64,000 bases of DNA from Rhizobium terrae (GTDB lineage Bacteria > Pseudomonadota > Alphaproteobacteria > Rhizobiales > Rhizobiaceae). This document shows positions 17,906 to 26,461 of the stretch, piece after piece. A model generated the notes under the pieces. That model was not told the origin of the DNA. It saw only the letters and a list, made by a program, of their open reading frames with translations, and searched no databases. Position numbers and translations under genes: made by a program. Where the stretch lies: contig NZ_QJKM01000019.1 of assembly GCF_003425685.1 (NCBI RefSeq), forward strand, positions 37,696-101,695. The letters are read 5' to 3'. How positions within the stretch are numbered: position 1 is the stretch's first letter; every line of letters begins with the position of its first letter.

Positions 17906-18664
17906 TCAGTCGACAGCTTCCGCGGCCTCCTCGATAACCTTCGCAACTGCAGCCGCCTGCGAGATATAAATAGCGTGACTACCGTCGGTCTCCGTCACAG
18001 TTGAACCGGCGCGCTTGTACATCCAGCGCTCAAGGTCCGGATTGATCGTCATGTCGTCCTTCGCAACAATCCCGTAGCTAGGCTTGTCGTGCCAGGCGGC
18101 AATAGACACCGGCGCACTGGTGGCCGCGACGGCGACAGGCATCTGAGACCGGGCCATAAACTCGCCCTGTTCCTTGGGCAGATCCGCCCCGAAATCAGCC
18201 GCGAACTTCGCCGGGTCGATAAGCAGGAAGCCATCCTTCGTCGGCTTGATATCGTTGGTGGGTGACGGCATCGATTGGAGCAGTTGTGCGGTGCTTTCGC
18301 CCTTTTCGGGCTGCAGTGCCGCAACATAGACAAGTGCCTTGACCTTGGGATCATCACCTGCTGCCGTGATGATCGTGCCCCCATAGCTGTGACCGACGAG
18401 AACGACGTCCCCGTCCTGCTGATCAAGCACGCTCTTCGTGGCTGCAACGTCCTGATCCAGGCTTGTCAGCGGCTGCTGGACGATGCTGACATGATAGCCG
18501 TCGCGGGTCAGGATTTCATAAACGCCGCGCCAGCCCGAACCATCCACGAGCGCGCCATGGACAAGCACGATGTTGCGCGCGTCCGCTAAGGCTGGGGCTG
18601 TTAGGACAGCAGAAGACAAAAGCGCGGCAATGAGGCCAACGGCCGCTTTACTGAAGTTCGACAT
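17906..18664 (-). CDS. Secreted serine alpha/beta hydrolase
   Basis: A 252-residue alpha/beta hydrolase with a signal peptide (AAVGLIAALLSSAVLTAPALA). The mature part begins ARNIVLVHGALVDGSGW, giving the oxyanion-hole HG. The nucleophile elbow is VLVGHSYGGTII, so the nucleophile is Ser, unlike the Asp nucleophile of the other hydrolases here. SHAIYISQAAAVAKVI at the C-terminus supplies the catalytic His. It resembles salicylate esterase/hydroxynitrile-lyase-like hydrolases. It sits downstream of the L,D-transpeptidase gene on the same strand. Confidence 0.82.
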   Translation of the reverse strand: MSNFSKAAVGLIAALLSSAVLTAPALADARNIVLVHGALVDGSGWRGVYEILTRDGYHVSIVQQPLTSLDQDVAATKSVLDQQDGDVVLVGHSYGGTIITAAGDDPKVKALVYVAALQPEKGESTAQLLQSMPSPTNDIKPTKDGFLLIDPAKFAADFGADLPKEQGEFMARSQMPVAVAATSAPVSIAAWHDKPSYGIVAKDDMTINPDLERWMYKRAGSTVTETDGSHAIYISQAAAVAKVIEEAAEAVD

Positions 18665-18768
18665 GGTCGGTAGTTCCTTGAGTTTTGTGCGTGGATTGCG
18701 GAGGCTTTGAAAGCGCTGAAGGACATGTCTCTCCTGGTCCAAGGAGGGACGGATATGATCGCCTGCGC

Positions 18769-19503
18769 TTACTGCTTGACGACCATTGGCGCCTTGATCG
18801 GCACGCGTTCATAGAGGTCGATAATGTCCTGGTTGAGCAGGCGCACACAGCCTGACGAAACGGCCTTGCCAATCGAGCGCCATTGCGGATTGCCGTGCAG
18901 ACGGTAGAGTGTGTCCTGGCCGCCGGAGAAGATGTAGAGCGCTCGCGCACCAAGCGGATTTTTCAGGCCCGGCTCCATGCCGCCATTCTCGATCGAATAT
19001 TTGGCCAATTCCGGCTGGCGGGCAACCATCTCGTTCGGCGGCTTCCAACGCGGCCATTTCTGACGCCACTGAATGATGCCGTTGCCCTGCCAGGCAAAGC
19101 CATCGCGCCCGATCCCGACACCATAGCGCATCGCGGTCCCGCCCGGCTGGACGAGATAGAGGAAGCGGGAGGGGGTGTCGACGACGATCGTGCCGGGCGC
19201 CTCGCCAGTCGGGTCGAGGACCTGCTGGCGATAGTAGCGCGGATCGATCTGCTTGTAGGGAACCGCCGGGATCAGAAAGCCGCCATCCTCGATAGGACCG
19301 TACATGACAGCCAGTTCGGCATCTGTTGGCGTAGGAGCGACGTGGACAGGGCCGATCGGATCCTGGAGAGGCGTCGACTGTCGCCCCACCATCCGGCCCG
19401 TGCCGGCGGTGGAGACCCATCCTGCCAGGGCCGAGGCCGCAGCCATCGCCGAAAGCGACAGGAGGTTGCGGCGGGATAACGAGGTATCAAAGCTCACGCT
19501 CAT
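18769..19503 (-). CDS. L,D-transpeptidase (YkuD domain), Tat-exported
   Basis: A 244-residue periplasmic L,D-transpeptidase, which forms 3-3 crosslinks in peptidoglycan or attaches proteins to it. The N-terminus carries a twin-arginine signal (LSRRNLLSLSAMAAASALAG). The YkuD catalytic motif is present as LHGNPQWRSIGKAVSSGCVR, with the His, Ser-x-Gly-Cys and Arg all in place; the active Cys is in SSGCVRL. The ATG at 19,503 overlaps the stop of the VOC gene by four bases (ATGA), so translation is probably coupled. Confidence 0.92.
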   Translation of the reverse strand: MSVSFDTSLSRRNLLSLSAMAAASALAGWVSTAGTGRMVGRQSTPLQDPIGPVHVAPTPTDAELAVMYGPIEDGGFLIPAVPYKQIDPRYYRQQVLDPTGEAPGTIVVDTPSRFLYLVQPGGTAMRYGVGIGRDGFAWQGNGIIQWRQKWPRWKPPNEMVARQPELAKYSIENGGMEPGLKNPLGARALYIFSGGQDTLYRLHGNPQWRSIGKAVSSGCVRLLNQDIIDLYERVPIKAPMVVKQ

Positions 19504-20030
19504 TCCTCGTCCTGCCATCTGCGCAGATCCGTCTGGTCATGATAGGCCATGCGATCAGGCGTGGTGATAAACTCGATGGTCGTACCCCATGGCATGCGGC
19601 AGTAGCAAACCTTGTTTCCAAGACCTTTTTCGGTTGCGTAGGGAATAGCGCGTGGTGCCGTGAGGGCTGTTCCGCCAGCCTTCTCAAAGCGCTCTACCGA
19701 TGCGTCGATGTCGTCGGTGTAGACACCAAAGTGCGTAATGCCGAAGTCGCTCGCTCGAACGGGCTGAGCTTGCTCCGGGCCATGCATTTCGAAGAGCTCG
19801 ATATCCGGTCCGGTTCCGATCTTGACCATCGCTTGCGCACGCACGAGCGTTCCCGGGTAAGCACCAGTGGACCGCTCGAACTCGGGTCCCTGCCTGGCCG
19901 GATCCTGCGGTCCGAACGATTGGTAGATCACTTGGCCGCCAAAGGCTTCCACCAGGAACGATTTTGCCGCTTCGATGTCAGGCACCGTGATGCCGATGTG
20001 ATTGACGCCACGAATTTGAGATGCGGTCAT
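19500..20030 (-). CDS. VOC family protein
   Basis: A 176-residue vicinal-oxygen-chelate protein. Paired modules are seen: GVNHIGITVPDIEAAKSFLVEAFGG with the first metal-ligand His, a second half beginning FGITHFGVYTDDIDASVERFEKAG, and the terminal CYCRMPWGTTIEFIT with Glu. It may be a lyase or dioxygenase of unknown substrate. GAAAGGAAAACTGTC precedes the ATG. The stop overlaps the L,D-transpeptidase start, and an alpha/beta hydrolase lies just upstream on the same strand. Confidence 0.85.
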   Translation of the reverse strand: MTASQIRGVNHIGITVPDIEAAKSFLVEAFGGQVIYQSFGPQDPARQGPEFERSTGAYPGTLVRAQAMVKIGTGPDIELFEMHGPEQAQPVRASDFGITHFGVYTDDIDASVERFEKAGGTALTAPRAIPYATEKGLGNKVCYCRMPWGTTIEFITTPDRMAYHDQTDLRRWQDEE

Positions 20031-20096
20031 GACAGTTTTCCTTTCTTGTTGAATCGATGAACGTGATCGGGCGGAATTCGCCCGGATCGCGAAGTT

Positions 20097-20945
20097 TCAC
20101 TTGGCCTTGAGGAAATCGATGAGAGCAGCGGCCACTTCATCCGGGCGCTCGTCCGCCACATAGTGACTGCAGCGGGCAATCGGGCCGCCCGTAACATCTG
20201 TGGCGAACTCCTTGAGCATCGGGACCATATGAGCACCGAAACGCTGCTCCCCGCCGAGACCTAAAACCGGAATCCGGAGCGGTTGCTTCTTGTACTCGAG
20301 CGCGGCCGCATGGTCGGCAGCGAGGGTGCGATACCATTCCATGCCACCGCGTGTGTGGCCAGGAAGTGCCATCGCTTTGGCGTAGATCTCAATGTCTTCA
20401 GGATTGAAGGTGCTGTGATCGTAGAACCGTTCTGCCATGAAGGCCGAGATATAATCGTACTCACGGCCATGGATCAGTCGTTCCGGCAGGTCACGGTTCA
20501 TGTGGAAGGCGAAGTGCCAGATCTTTGCCGTCGTTGCTTCCCACAGGCTCCAGCCAGGAAGTGGAACATCGAGGACAGCCAGGTGAGTAACAGCGTCCCG
20601 ATAGATGGCGGCCTGTGGCAAAGCCACCATGCCGCCAATGTCATGGCCGCATACTGCATAGCGTTCATGCCCAAGGGAGACCATGACCTCGTGCGCGTCG
20701 CGCGCCATCGTCGCCTTGTCATAGCCGTCAAGCGGGCAGTCGGAAAAGCCGGCGCCCCGCAGATCGATCGCCACCACGCTGAAATGCTCGGCCAGCAGCG
20801 GCATGACGTAGTGCCATTCCCACCATGTTTCCGGCCAACCGTGAAGCAGAAGGATCGGGGGACCGGAGCCGCCCGTGACGGCATTGATCTTGATGCCATT
20901 CACCGGCACCAGTTGCTGGGTAAAACCTTGCAAGGTTGCGATCAT
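20097..20945 (-). CDS. Epoxide-hydrolase-like alpha/beta hydrolase
   Basis: A 282-residue cytoplasmic alpha/beta hydrolase. HGWPETWWEWHYVMPLLA is the oxyanion-hole region, VAIDLRGAGFSD follows, and CGHDIGGMVAL gives an Asp nucleophile, as in epoxide hydrolases and haloacetate dehalogenases. The closing RCSHYVADERPDEVAAAL carries the His. The ATG at 20,945 fits the conserved start. It is upstream of the VOC and L,D-transpeptidase genes and downstream of an SDR gene, all on the minus strand with short gaps, suggesting one transcription unit. Confidence 0.87.
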   Translation of the reverse strand: MIATLQGFTQQLVPVNGIKINAVTGGSGPPILLLHGWPETWWEWHYVMPLLAEHFSVVAIDLRGAGFSDCPLDGYDKATMARDAHEVMVSLGHERYAVCGHDIGGMVALPQAAIYRDAVTHLAVLDVPLPGWSLWEATTAKIWHFAFHMNRDLPERLIHGREYDYISAFMAERFYDHSTFNPEDIEIYAKAMALPGHTRGGMEWYRTLAADHAAALEYKKQPLRIPVLGLGGEQRFGAHMVPMLKEFATDVTGGPIARCSHYVADERPDEVAAALIDFLKAK

Positions 20946-20993
20946 GATGACTTTTCCAATCGATGTGACGTCCAAGCAGAGCTAGCTGCCAGA

Positions 20994-21818
20994 TCAGGGC
21001 TGATCGAAATCGGTCGCGATCGAGATATCGCGCCAGGTGTCGATATCGCTGCGGAAGGAAGCCAGCTTTCGCTCAGCGATCGAATGCGCGGCGGGACCGA
21101 GCGGCAGATGAAGCGGAGCATCATTCGCATCGACTGCCTGCAGGATCACTGCAACAGCCTTAGCGGGATCACCCGCCTGAACGCCGTTATTAGTTTCGCG
21201 ATAATGCCTGCGCGAACTCGCGACGTATTCGGGCATTTCTTTAGCCGCCATCGTGATCGAACGGCCAAGGAAATCGGTGCGAAAAGGCCCCGGCTCGACG
21301 ACAATCACGCGGACGCCAAATGGTTTCAGCTCGCCGGCAAGCGCCTCGGAAATCCCTTCAACCGCAAACTTGGCGGCATTGTAATATCCGGCCCCGCCGC
21401 TACCCGCGATACCTGCGCCCGACGACATGTTGACGATCGTTCCGCCCGAACGTCGCAGAACTGGTAGGGCTGCTCTGGTGGTTTCGATCAGGCCGAAGAC
21501 GTTCACCTCGAACATGGGCCGGTATTCTTCAGGCGTGCCTTCCTCTATCGCGCCGAACAGACCGTAGCCGGCATTGTTCACGAGCACATTAAAGCCGCCG
21601 AATGTCTCGACCGCCTTTGCGACCGCAGCCTCGGCCGCCGCCGCATCCGTCACGTCGAGCGGCAGGGTGATCATACGGCCATCGAATGGCCGAGCCATTT
21701 CTTCGATCGAGTTGACGTTGCGGGCAGTGGCGACAACCTGATCGCCCCGCTGAGCCGCAGAGAGCGCGAGCCGTTGTCCAAAGCCACTTGAGCATCCTGT
21801 GATGAGCCAGGTTTTCAT
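20994..21818 (-). CDS. SDR family oxidoreductase
   Basis: A 274-residue classical short-chain dehydrogenase/reductase. Cofactor motif TGCSSGFGQRLA, NNAGYGLFG, and catalytic Ser-Tyr-Lys with YYNAAKFAVEG. The SSGFG variant and length are typical of the group often annotated as SDR or ketoreductase with NADP preference. It leads a minus-strand run (SDR, epoxide-hydrolase-like, VOC, L,D-transpeptidase, hydrolase) and is divergent from the LysR gene at 21,927, which may control it. Confidence 0.9.
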   Translation of the reverse strand: MKTWLITGCSSGFGQRLALSAAQRGDQVVATARNVNSIEEMARPFDGRMITLPLDVTDAAAAEAAVAKAVETFGGFNVLVNNAGYGLFGAIEEGTPEEYRPMFEVNVFGLIETTRAALPVLRRSGGTIVNMSSGAGIAGSGGAGYYNAAKFAVEGISEALAGELKPFGVRVIVVEPGPFRTDFLGRSITMAAKEMPEYVASSRRHYRETNNGVQAGDPAKAVAVILQAVDANDAPLHLPLGPAAHSIAERKLASFRSDIDTWRDISIATDFDQP

Positions 21819-21926
21819 GACGTTTCTCCGCTTGTTTTCGAAGTATGAGTTGAATCTAGATGTTTATATTTGTACTTTAAGTGACAGTTTTGTATTTTCA
21901 ATGTTCACTTTTGTAAGGGCCAGACC

Positions 21927-22790
21927 GTGGAATGGAGTGACGTAAAAATCTTCCTTGCGATTGCGCGATCCGGCACCCTCGGCGGCGCTGCGCGTGCACT
22001 TCATACGAGCCATCCGACGGTCGGCAGACGGCTGCGTGCCCTTGAGGAGGCGATCGGCCACACGCTCTTTCAGCGGACCGCGGACGGTCTCGTGCTGACA
22101 GAAGAGGGCCATGGGATCATCGCCCTGGCAGAGCAGATGGAAGAAGGCGCGCTGGGCATGGAACGCCGGCTCGCCGGGCAGGAGCAAAACCTCAGAGGCA
22201 ATCTGCGCATTTCATCAGCGGACTGGTTCGGGGCCTATGTCCTGCCTCCCATCCTGGCCGATTTCTCGAAAGCCTACCCCAATGTAGACGTCGAGATCCT
22301 AACCGGCACTCGCCTGTTCAACCTCGCTCAAAGGGAGGCCGACGTTGCCTTTCGCATCGTTCCGTTCGACACTGCCGATGTCATTCAACGGCGGCTCTTC
22401 AGGCTCGAATACGGCGTCTACATCGCCGAGGAGTCGCCTGATCCGAAATATGGCGACGGGACCGGCTTCCGGCTGATCACCCACGATACGTCGACCGGGC
22501 AATTCCCCGATATCGCGTGGCTCATCGAGAGCTTCCCGAACGCGAGACCCGTCCTGCGATCAAACAACCGAAACGTCCAGGGGCGAATGTGCAAGCAGGG
22601 CGTCGGGATTGCCGTCCTGCCCCGTGTAGTGGGCAATCAGATACCGGGTATCCGCAGACTGGAACTACCTAAGCTCCCGCCGGCGCGAGACATCTGGATG
22701 GGATATCACCGGGACCTGCGACGTCTTCAACGTCTTCGGGCGTTTATCTCGACCGTCTCGAACCACCTCACAAATGCCCCTGGATGGTAA
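21927..22790 (+). CDS. LysR family transcriptional regulator
   Basis: A 287-residue LysR-type regulator. The DNA-binding part reads MEWSDVKIFLAIARSGTLGG then HPTVGRRLRALEEAIGHTLFQR. The effector domain includes LRISSADWFGAYVLPPILADF. It is divergent from the SDR gene (108 bases between). The short intergenic region is AT-rich (around 21,850-21,905), suitable for overlapping divergent promoters. Confidence 0.9.
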   Translation: MEWSDVKIFLAIARSGTLGGAARALHTSHPTVGRRLRALEEAIGHTLFQRTADGLVLTEEGHGIIALAEQMEEGALGMERRLAGQEQNLRGNLRISSADWFGAYVLPPILADFSKAYPNVDVEILTGTRLFNLAQREADVAFRIVPFDTADVIQRRLFRLEYGVYIAEESPDPKYGDGTGFRLITHDTSTGQFPDIAWLIESFPNARPVLRSNNRNVQGRMCKQGVGIAVLPRVVGNQIPGIRRLELPKLPPARDIWMGYHRDLRRLQRLRAFISTVSNHLTNAPGW

Positions 22791-23029
22791 GCCGCCAAAG
22801 GACCAAAGAATTGTAACTCTCCCTGCCGACCGACCACATTCGCCGCTGCGGTAGGGGTAGGCCCGGCAGACACTTTGCTTCTCGGCCGTAATCTCCCTGT
22901 GCCGCTCCACCACAGCACCCACGATCATTCTCATCAGCCCTTCGACAAAGTGCCGACTGAGGCCAATATCGTTGGCGATGCTTATCATTTTAGCTCCTTC
23001 CAGGCGGTTTCATTGGCACCAGGTAGAGC

Positions 23030-23614
23030 TTATGAAACGGGATGCGTGCTGCGACGCGACAGGGCGATTGTCAGCGATATTGCCGAAACCAGAAAATAGA
23101 ATGCCCCGACGCCAGCGTATCCCGCGACCGTGGAGATAGAAGGCTCCTGCGGCATTTGCGCTTGAAAGATGAACAGCGCGCCGGCCACAGCGGATTGTCC
23201 ACCGCTCAAAATCATTGCCCACTGACCTCCACTCGTCTTCCAGCGCCGCACAGCAGCCCCAAGCTGCAACAACCCCGAAAAGATCGCCCACAGACCGAAG
23301 GCGCCGAGAACCCAGTTCATGTTCATTGTCAGCGCAAGGATCACGGCAAGAGTCATGACAGAGCTCGCTGCGACATTGATCGCTTGGCTACGGTTAGCGG
23401 CAAGACCGCCGCTCCTGGCGGCATCGATGACGTTCGCGATCGCATCCCAAGCGGGATAAACAACCAGCAGTGCGGCAGCCACCGCAAAGGAATGCCGTCC
23501 GGCAGTCAATGCAGCCGCGACCCACAGCACTGAGAAGGCGGCTCTGGTGAAGTAATACTGCTTGAGCCATTGCTCGTTGGCGCTCGCGCCAAGGGAGGTC
23601 TGATTGTTTGCCAT
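23030..23614 (-). CDS. Multi-pass membrane protein (DUF308-like)
   Basis: A 194-residue protein with about six hydrophobic segments (for example AAFSVLWVAAALTA, VMTLAVILALTMNMNWVLG, YAGVGAFYFLVSAISLTIALS). The alternating helix/short-loop pattern resembles DUF308/HdeD-like membrane proteins. The start at 23,614 follows AAAGTGGAAAAGAACA. No function can be assigned. It lies alone between a LysR gene and the molybdoenzyme cluster. Confidence 0.7.
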   Translation of the reverse strand: MANNQTSLGASANEQWLKQYYFTRAAFSVLWVAAALTAGRHSFAVAAALLVVYPAWDAIANVIDAARSGGLAANRSQAINVAASSVMTLAVILALTMNMNWVLGAFGLWAIFSGLLQLGAAVRRWKTSGGQWAMILSGGQSAVAGALFIFQAQMPQEPSISTVAGYAGVGAFYFLVSAISLTIALSRRSTHPVS

Positions 23615-23738
23615 TGTTCTTTTCCACTTTCTTGAATGATGAGATTTGGTAAAATGAGACTGGTCAGAAGAAGCCGACCTGTTTTCCAAATGCGGTATTC
23701 TCGGCCCACTCAAATCGACCAATTCGGTCGCTTTCGCC

Positions 23739-23993
23739 CTAGAGTTTTGCAGCTGGCTTCTCTAAGGGCTCGACGTTCTGCGCGCCCTCGTCCGCCGGAG
23801 TCGCTAAATCAGTGTCCTGATCGCTCTGCAAGCGCATGCGCTTCTCGAATGCCTCGTTGATCTCCCCCTGCCGCTTTGCGACCCATCGACCGTCGGGATC
23901 CGAGAAGATCGAGTTGGTTTGTCCAACCGCAACCGGTGGCGAAGAAGCGGTTGCGGAGATGGGCATTACTTTTTGAACTTGGCGTCTGCTCAT
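23739..23993 (-). CDS. Small hypothetical protein
   Basis: An 84-residue charged protein (NSIFSDPDGRWVAKRQGEIN in the middle, acidic C-terminus). The ATG at 23,993 has AAAGGATCACGGTTC upstream. No family is recognised and no membrane segment or signal is seen. It is just downstream of the molybdopterin oxidoreductase on the same strand, with only 34 bases between, and may be the last gene of that unit. Confidence 0.5.
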   Translation of the reverse strand: MSRRQVQKVMPISATASSPPVAVGQTNSIFSDPDGRWVAKRQGEINEAFEKRMRLQSDQDTDLATPADEGAQNVEPLEKPAAKL

Positions 23994-24027
23994 GAACCGT
24001 GATCCTTTGATTAACCGGGTAAACGCC

Positions 24028-24804
24028 TCAGATGCCGGCGTACCATTCGTAGCCACGGTCTTCCCAATAACCGCCGTTGCCGCCCCATAGGCCAGCGAAG
24101 CTATCGACCAGCTCAATGCGCATGATGTACTTCGCCTGTTTGTAACCGAGCTGCCGCTCGACCCTCAGACGCAATGGGGCGCCATGGCCGACGCTGAGAT
24201 CCTGGCCGTTCATCTGGTAGGCAAGGATGGTCTGCGGATGAACCGCGTCGATGAGATCGATGCTCTCGTAGTAGCGGCCGCTTCCATCGAGCGTCTTTTC
24301 GAGCTCGTCCGCACAATGCAGCACGACATAGCGCGCCGTCGGCTTGAGCCCGGTCAAACCCAACAGGCTGGCAAGCGGAACGCCAGTCCATTTGCCGATG
24401 GCACTCCAGCCTTCCACGCAGTCGTGGCGGGTGATCTGTGTGCGGGAGGAAAGCGCCTTCAGATCCGCGAGAGAGAATTCCCGAGGTCGATCGACAAGGC
24501 CGTCGATCTTCAGCCGCCAGTTTGCAAACTTGCCTTCCAGCAGTTCCGCATATTCCTCACTGTCAGGAGCACTCGTTCCATTGACGCGAAAGGATGGCGA
24601 GATATCTTTCTCATCGAACTCACGTGCCAAGGCATCACGCCCCTGAAGCAGCCTCTGGGCCTTCATGGTCAGTTCCTCGGCCGATCGAAGGACATTGGCG
24701 ATGTCCGCGTTTTGGTCCAGCAGATCACATCCGGAAAGGGTCAAAGCACTGGCGCCAAGTGTTCCGCCGATCAGAAAGCGGCGTCTGGTGAGAAACGTGC
24801 TCAT
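24028..24804 (-). CDS. Tat-exported molybdopterin-dependent oxidoreductase (sulfite-oxidase-like)
   Basis: A 258-residue member of the sulfite oxidase/MsrP superfamily. The N-terminus combines a twin-arginine signal with a possible lipobox (TRRRFLIGGTLGASALTLSGC). The core holds ITRHDCVEGWSAIGKWTGVPL with the Cys that ligates molybdenum, and the typical FSLADLKALSS. The enzyme is probably periplasmic and two-electron, with substrate unknown. Its ATG overlaps the stop of the upstream cytochrome b gene by four bases, so the two form an enzyme plus membrane electron-transfer subunit, as in MsrPQ-like pairs. Confidence 0.85.
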   Translation of the reverse strand: MSTFLTRRRFLIGGTLGASALTLSGCDLLDQNADIANVLRSAEELTMKAQRLLQGRDALAREFDEKDISPSFRVNGTSAPDSEEYAELLEGKFANWRLKIDGLVDRPREFSLADLKALSSRTQITRHDCVEGWSAIGKWTGVPLASLLGLTGLKPTARYVVLHCADELEKTLDGSGRYYESIDLIDAVHPQTILAYQMNGQDLSVGHGAPLRLRVERQLGYKQAKYIMRIELVDSFAGLWGGNGGYWEDRGYEWYAGI

Positions 24805-25655
24805 GCATTCGGTCCTTCCTCGTGGATGGCGTAACGTCCGGTGATCATCGAGCGGATATTGTTCCAAGTCCCCGACAGGACGACCATCGCCACATGCACG
24901 ATGACGAAGAGAACCAGGGCCGATGCGGTGATGAAGTGGATCGTACGCGCCGATTGGCGTCCGCCGAAGATATCGACCAGGGCAGGAAGAGCGGCGTCGA
25001 CGCCCGGTGACATGGTCAGGCCTGTCAAAACCATGAGAGGGAGAAGGACGACAATGACAGCCAGATAAGTGAGCTTTTGAAGCGCATTGTAGTGCTTGGC
25101 CTCCTCCCCTTTCGGAAAGCGCAGCCGAGCGTGGTCGAGTATTTCACGGCCGAGATGGCGAGGTGAGAGTTCATGCGCCATTGGCGCCAGGTCTCGCCTG
25201 AAATGTCCGCTCAGCAGGCTGAATCCCAGGTAGAGAATGCCATTGATCACAAACAACCAAGCGAAAGAGAAATGCCAGCGACGTCCAGCCGCCAGATCCT
25301 GAAACGAAGGGATGGTTGACCAGGACGGGAAAGCTCGCGCAGTCTGCTCTCCATCAACATTGGAAACGCCAAGCACGCCAGTAGTAGGAATTTGTACTCC
25401 TGCGACACGCAAGAAGCCGCTTGGGGTGCCTGCATCGTCTTCGGAGCCGATCGTCAGAACGGCGGGGTCGCCGTTCGCGCCATAATGACCCCAATAAAGC
25501 TCTGGGTGGGCGTTGAAGATCTGCAGCCCGCTCAACAGAAGAAAGCTCAGGCAGAGCACGTTCAGCCAATGCGTGAGCCGTGTAACAATTGAGTGGCGTC
25601 GGATGAAGACCGTCCGGGGATGGTGTATATTATCATTGGAAACTTCTGCGCTCAT
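24801..25655 (-). CDS. Cytochrome b561-type membrane subunit
   Basis: A 284-residue membrane protein of the bacterial cytochrome b561 / thiosulfate-reductase cytochrome b type. Heme-ligand histidine candidates lie in HSIVTRLTHWLNVLCLSFLLL near the N-terminus, in RRWHFSFAWLFVINGILYLGF, and in IHFITASALVLFVIVHVAMVV near the C-terminus. It should bind b hemes and pass electrons between quinone and its periplasmic partner, the molybdopterin oxidoreductase whose start overlaps its stop. An ATG five codons upstream (25,670) is an alternative start. Confidence 0.85.
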   Translation of the reverse strand: MSAEVSNDNIHHPRTVFIRRHSIVTRLTHWLNVLCLSFLLLSGLQIFNAHPELYWGHYGANGDPAVLTIGSEDDAGTPSGFLRVAGVQIPTTGVLGVSNVDGEQTARAFPSWSTIPSFQDLAAGRRWHFSFAWLFVINGILYLGFSLLSGHFRRDLAPMAHELSPRHLGREILDHARLRFPKGEEAKHYNALQKLTYLAVIVVLLPLMVLTGLTMSPGVDAALPALVDIFGGRQSARTIHFITASALVLFVIVHVAMVVLSGTWNNIRSMITGRYAIHEEGPNA

Positions 25656-25765
25656 CTCAACGTCTTTCATCTGTTGCACATGATGGCTGCAGATCACGCA
25701 GCATCGCTCGGTAGTCACCGACCGAAGCAGTAAGGCGGCTGCTCCGGCCAGTGACGGCGGGGTCC

Positions 25766-26392
25766 TCACATGGGGGGAACCACGCCATTTTTGCCGACAA
25801 CCACCTGATGGGCGATTGGGCCGGTCGCAGTCTTTTCGGCAGTGATGAAGACAACGGCGCCGGAAACGAGATCGTCCTTGGTTGCAGCAGCGATGGTCAC
25901 GACGGGTGTCCCATCCGGTATGGCGATCTTCTTTTCCTTGCCGTGGTAGGTCACGGTGACGGTTCGGCCATCAACGTCCTTGACGGCATCTGCGACCGTT
26001 GCATTCGTCATGCTGCTTTCGGGCTTGAGATCCCAGCCATAGCTACCCTCACCTGTGCCCTTCATGGCCGGCGGAAAGATCAGAACCTCAAGCGCGCCAT
26101 CGCCACCGCCAGCCTTTGGCAAGGATGCAATGCCGACAAAATCACCAGGCTTGATATCGGTGACCTTGGCTTCCGCGACGCCGGCGACCTTCCAGTCGTC
26201 GGCAAGCGCAACATCGACAGTCTCACCCTCGCGGGTCTTCACCTTGAGTGTTGATCCCGTATAGGCCACGATGCTGCCGCGGACATGGATCGGCGCGGAT
26301 TTCTTATCCTCGGCATGAGCGGGCGGCGCCAGCGTTATCATGGAAAGGGCGATCGTCAGGCCGAGAGCTAAGGTAGACAAAGCATTTTTCAT
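25766..26392 (-). CDS. Exported protein with OB-fold-like (DUF5666-type) repeats
   Basis: A 208-residue protein with a signal peptide (ALSTLALGLTIALSMITLAPPAHA). The mature part has two similar beta-rich modules: VRGSIVAYTGSTLKVKTREG and VKDVDGRTVTVTYHGKEKKI, the pattern of DUF5666-like OB-fold repeats. No catalytic residues are apparent. The ATG at 26,392 is preferred to one at 26,398 because AGGAAG is then properly spaced. It is upstream of the cytochrome b/molybdoenzyme genes, with a candidate TetR operator directly before it. Confidence 0.72.
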   Translation of the reverse strand: MKNALSTLALGLTIALSMITLAPPAHAEDKKSAPIHVRGSIVAYTGSTLKVKTREGETVDVALADDWKVAGVAEAKVTDIKPGDFVGIASLPKAGGGDGALEVLIFPPAMKGTGEGSYGWDLKPESSMTNATVADAVKDVDGRTVTVTYHGKEKKIAIPDGTPVVTIAAATKDDLVSGAVVFITAEKTATGPIAHQVVVGKNGVVPPM

Positions 26393-26401
26393 TATCATCT
26401 T

Positions 26402-26416
26402 CCTACTAGTTGGTAG
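26402..26416 (-). promoter_or_regulatory. Candidate TetR operator (site 1)
   Basis: On the minus strand CTACCAACTAGTAGG lies just before the ribosome site of the exported-protein gene. It matches 13 of 15 bases with CTACCTTCTAGTAGG at 27,062-27,076, in front of the neighbouring TetR gene. Both hold CTAC..GTAG half-sites. This suggests one regulator controlling itself and the exported-protein/cytochrome/molybdoenzyme genes. Confidence 0.6.
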
Positions 26417-26461
26417 TTTCGCGGGACGCGATTATTCCTGAGGAGATGGGCTCCCGCAGGA

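Noticed and set aside
20283..21467. Plus-strand frame of about 390 codons
   Set aside because: Spans the antisense of two real genes (alpha/beta hydrolase and SDR), which no single gene would do.
22665..22988. 107-codon minus-strand frame
   Set aside because: Overlaps the end of a solid LysR gene on the other strand and has no family signature.
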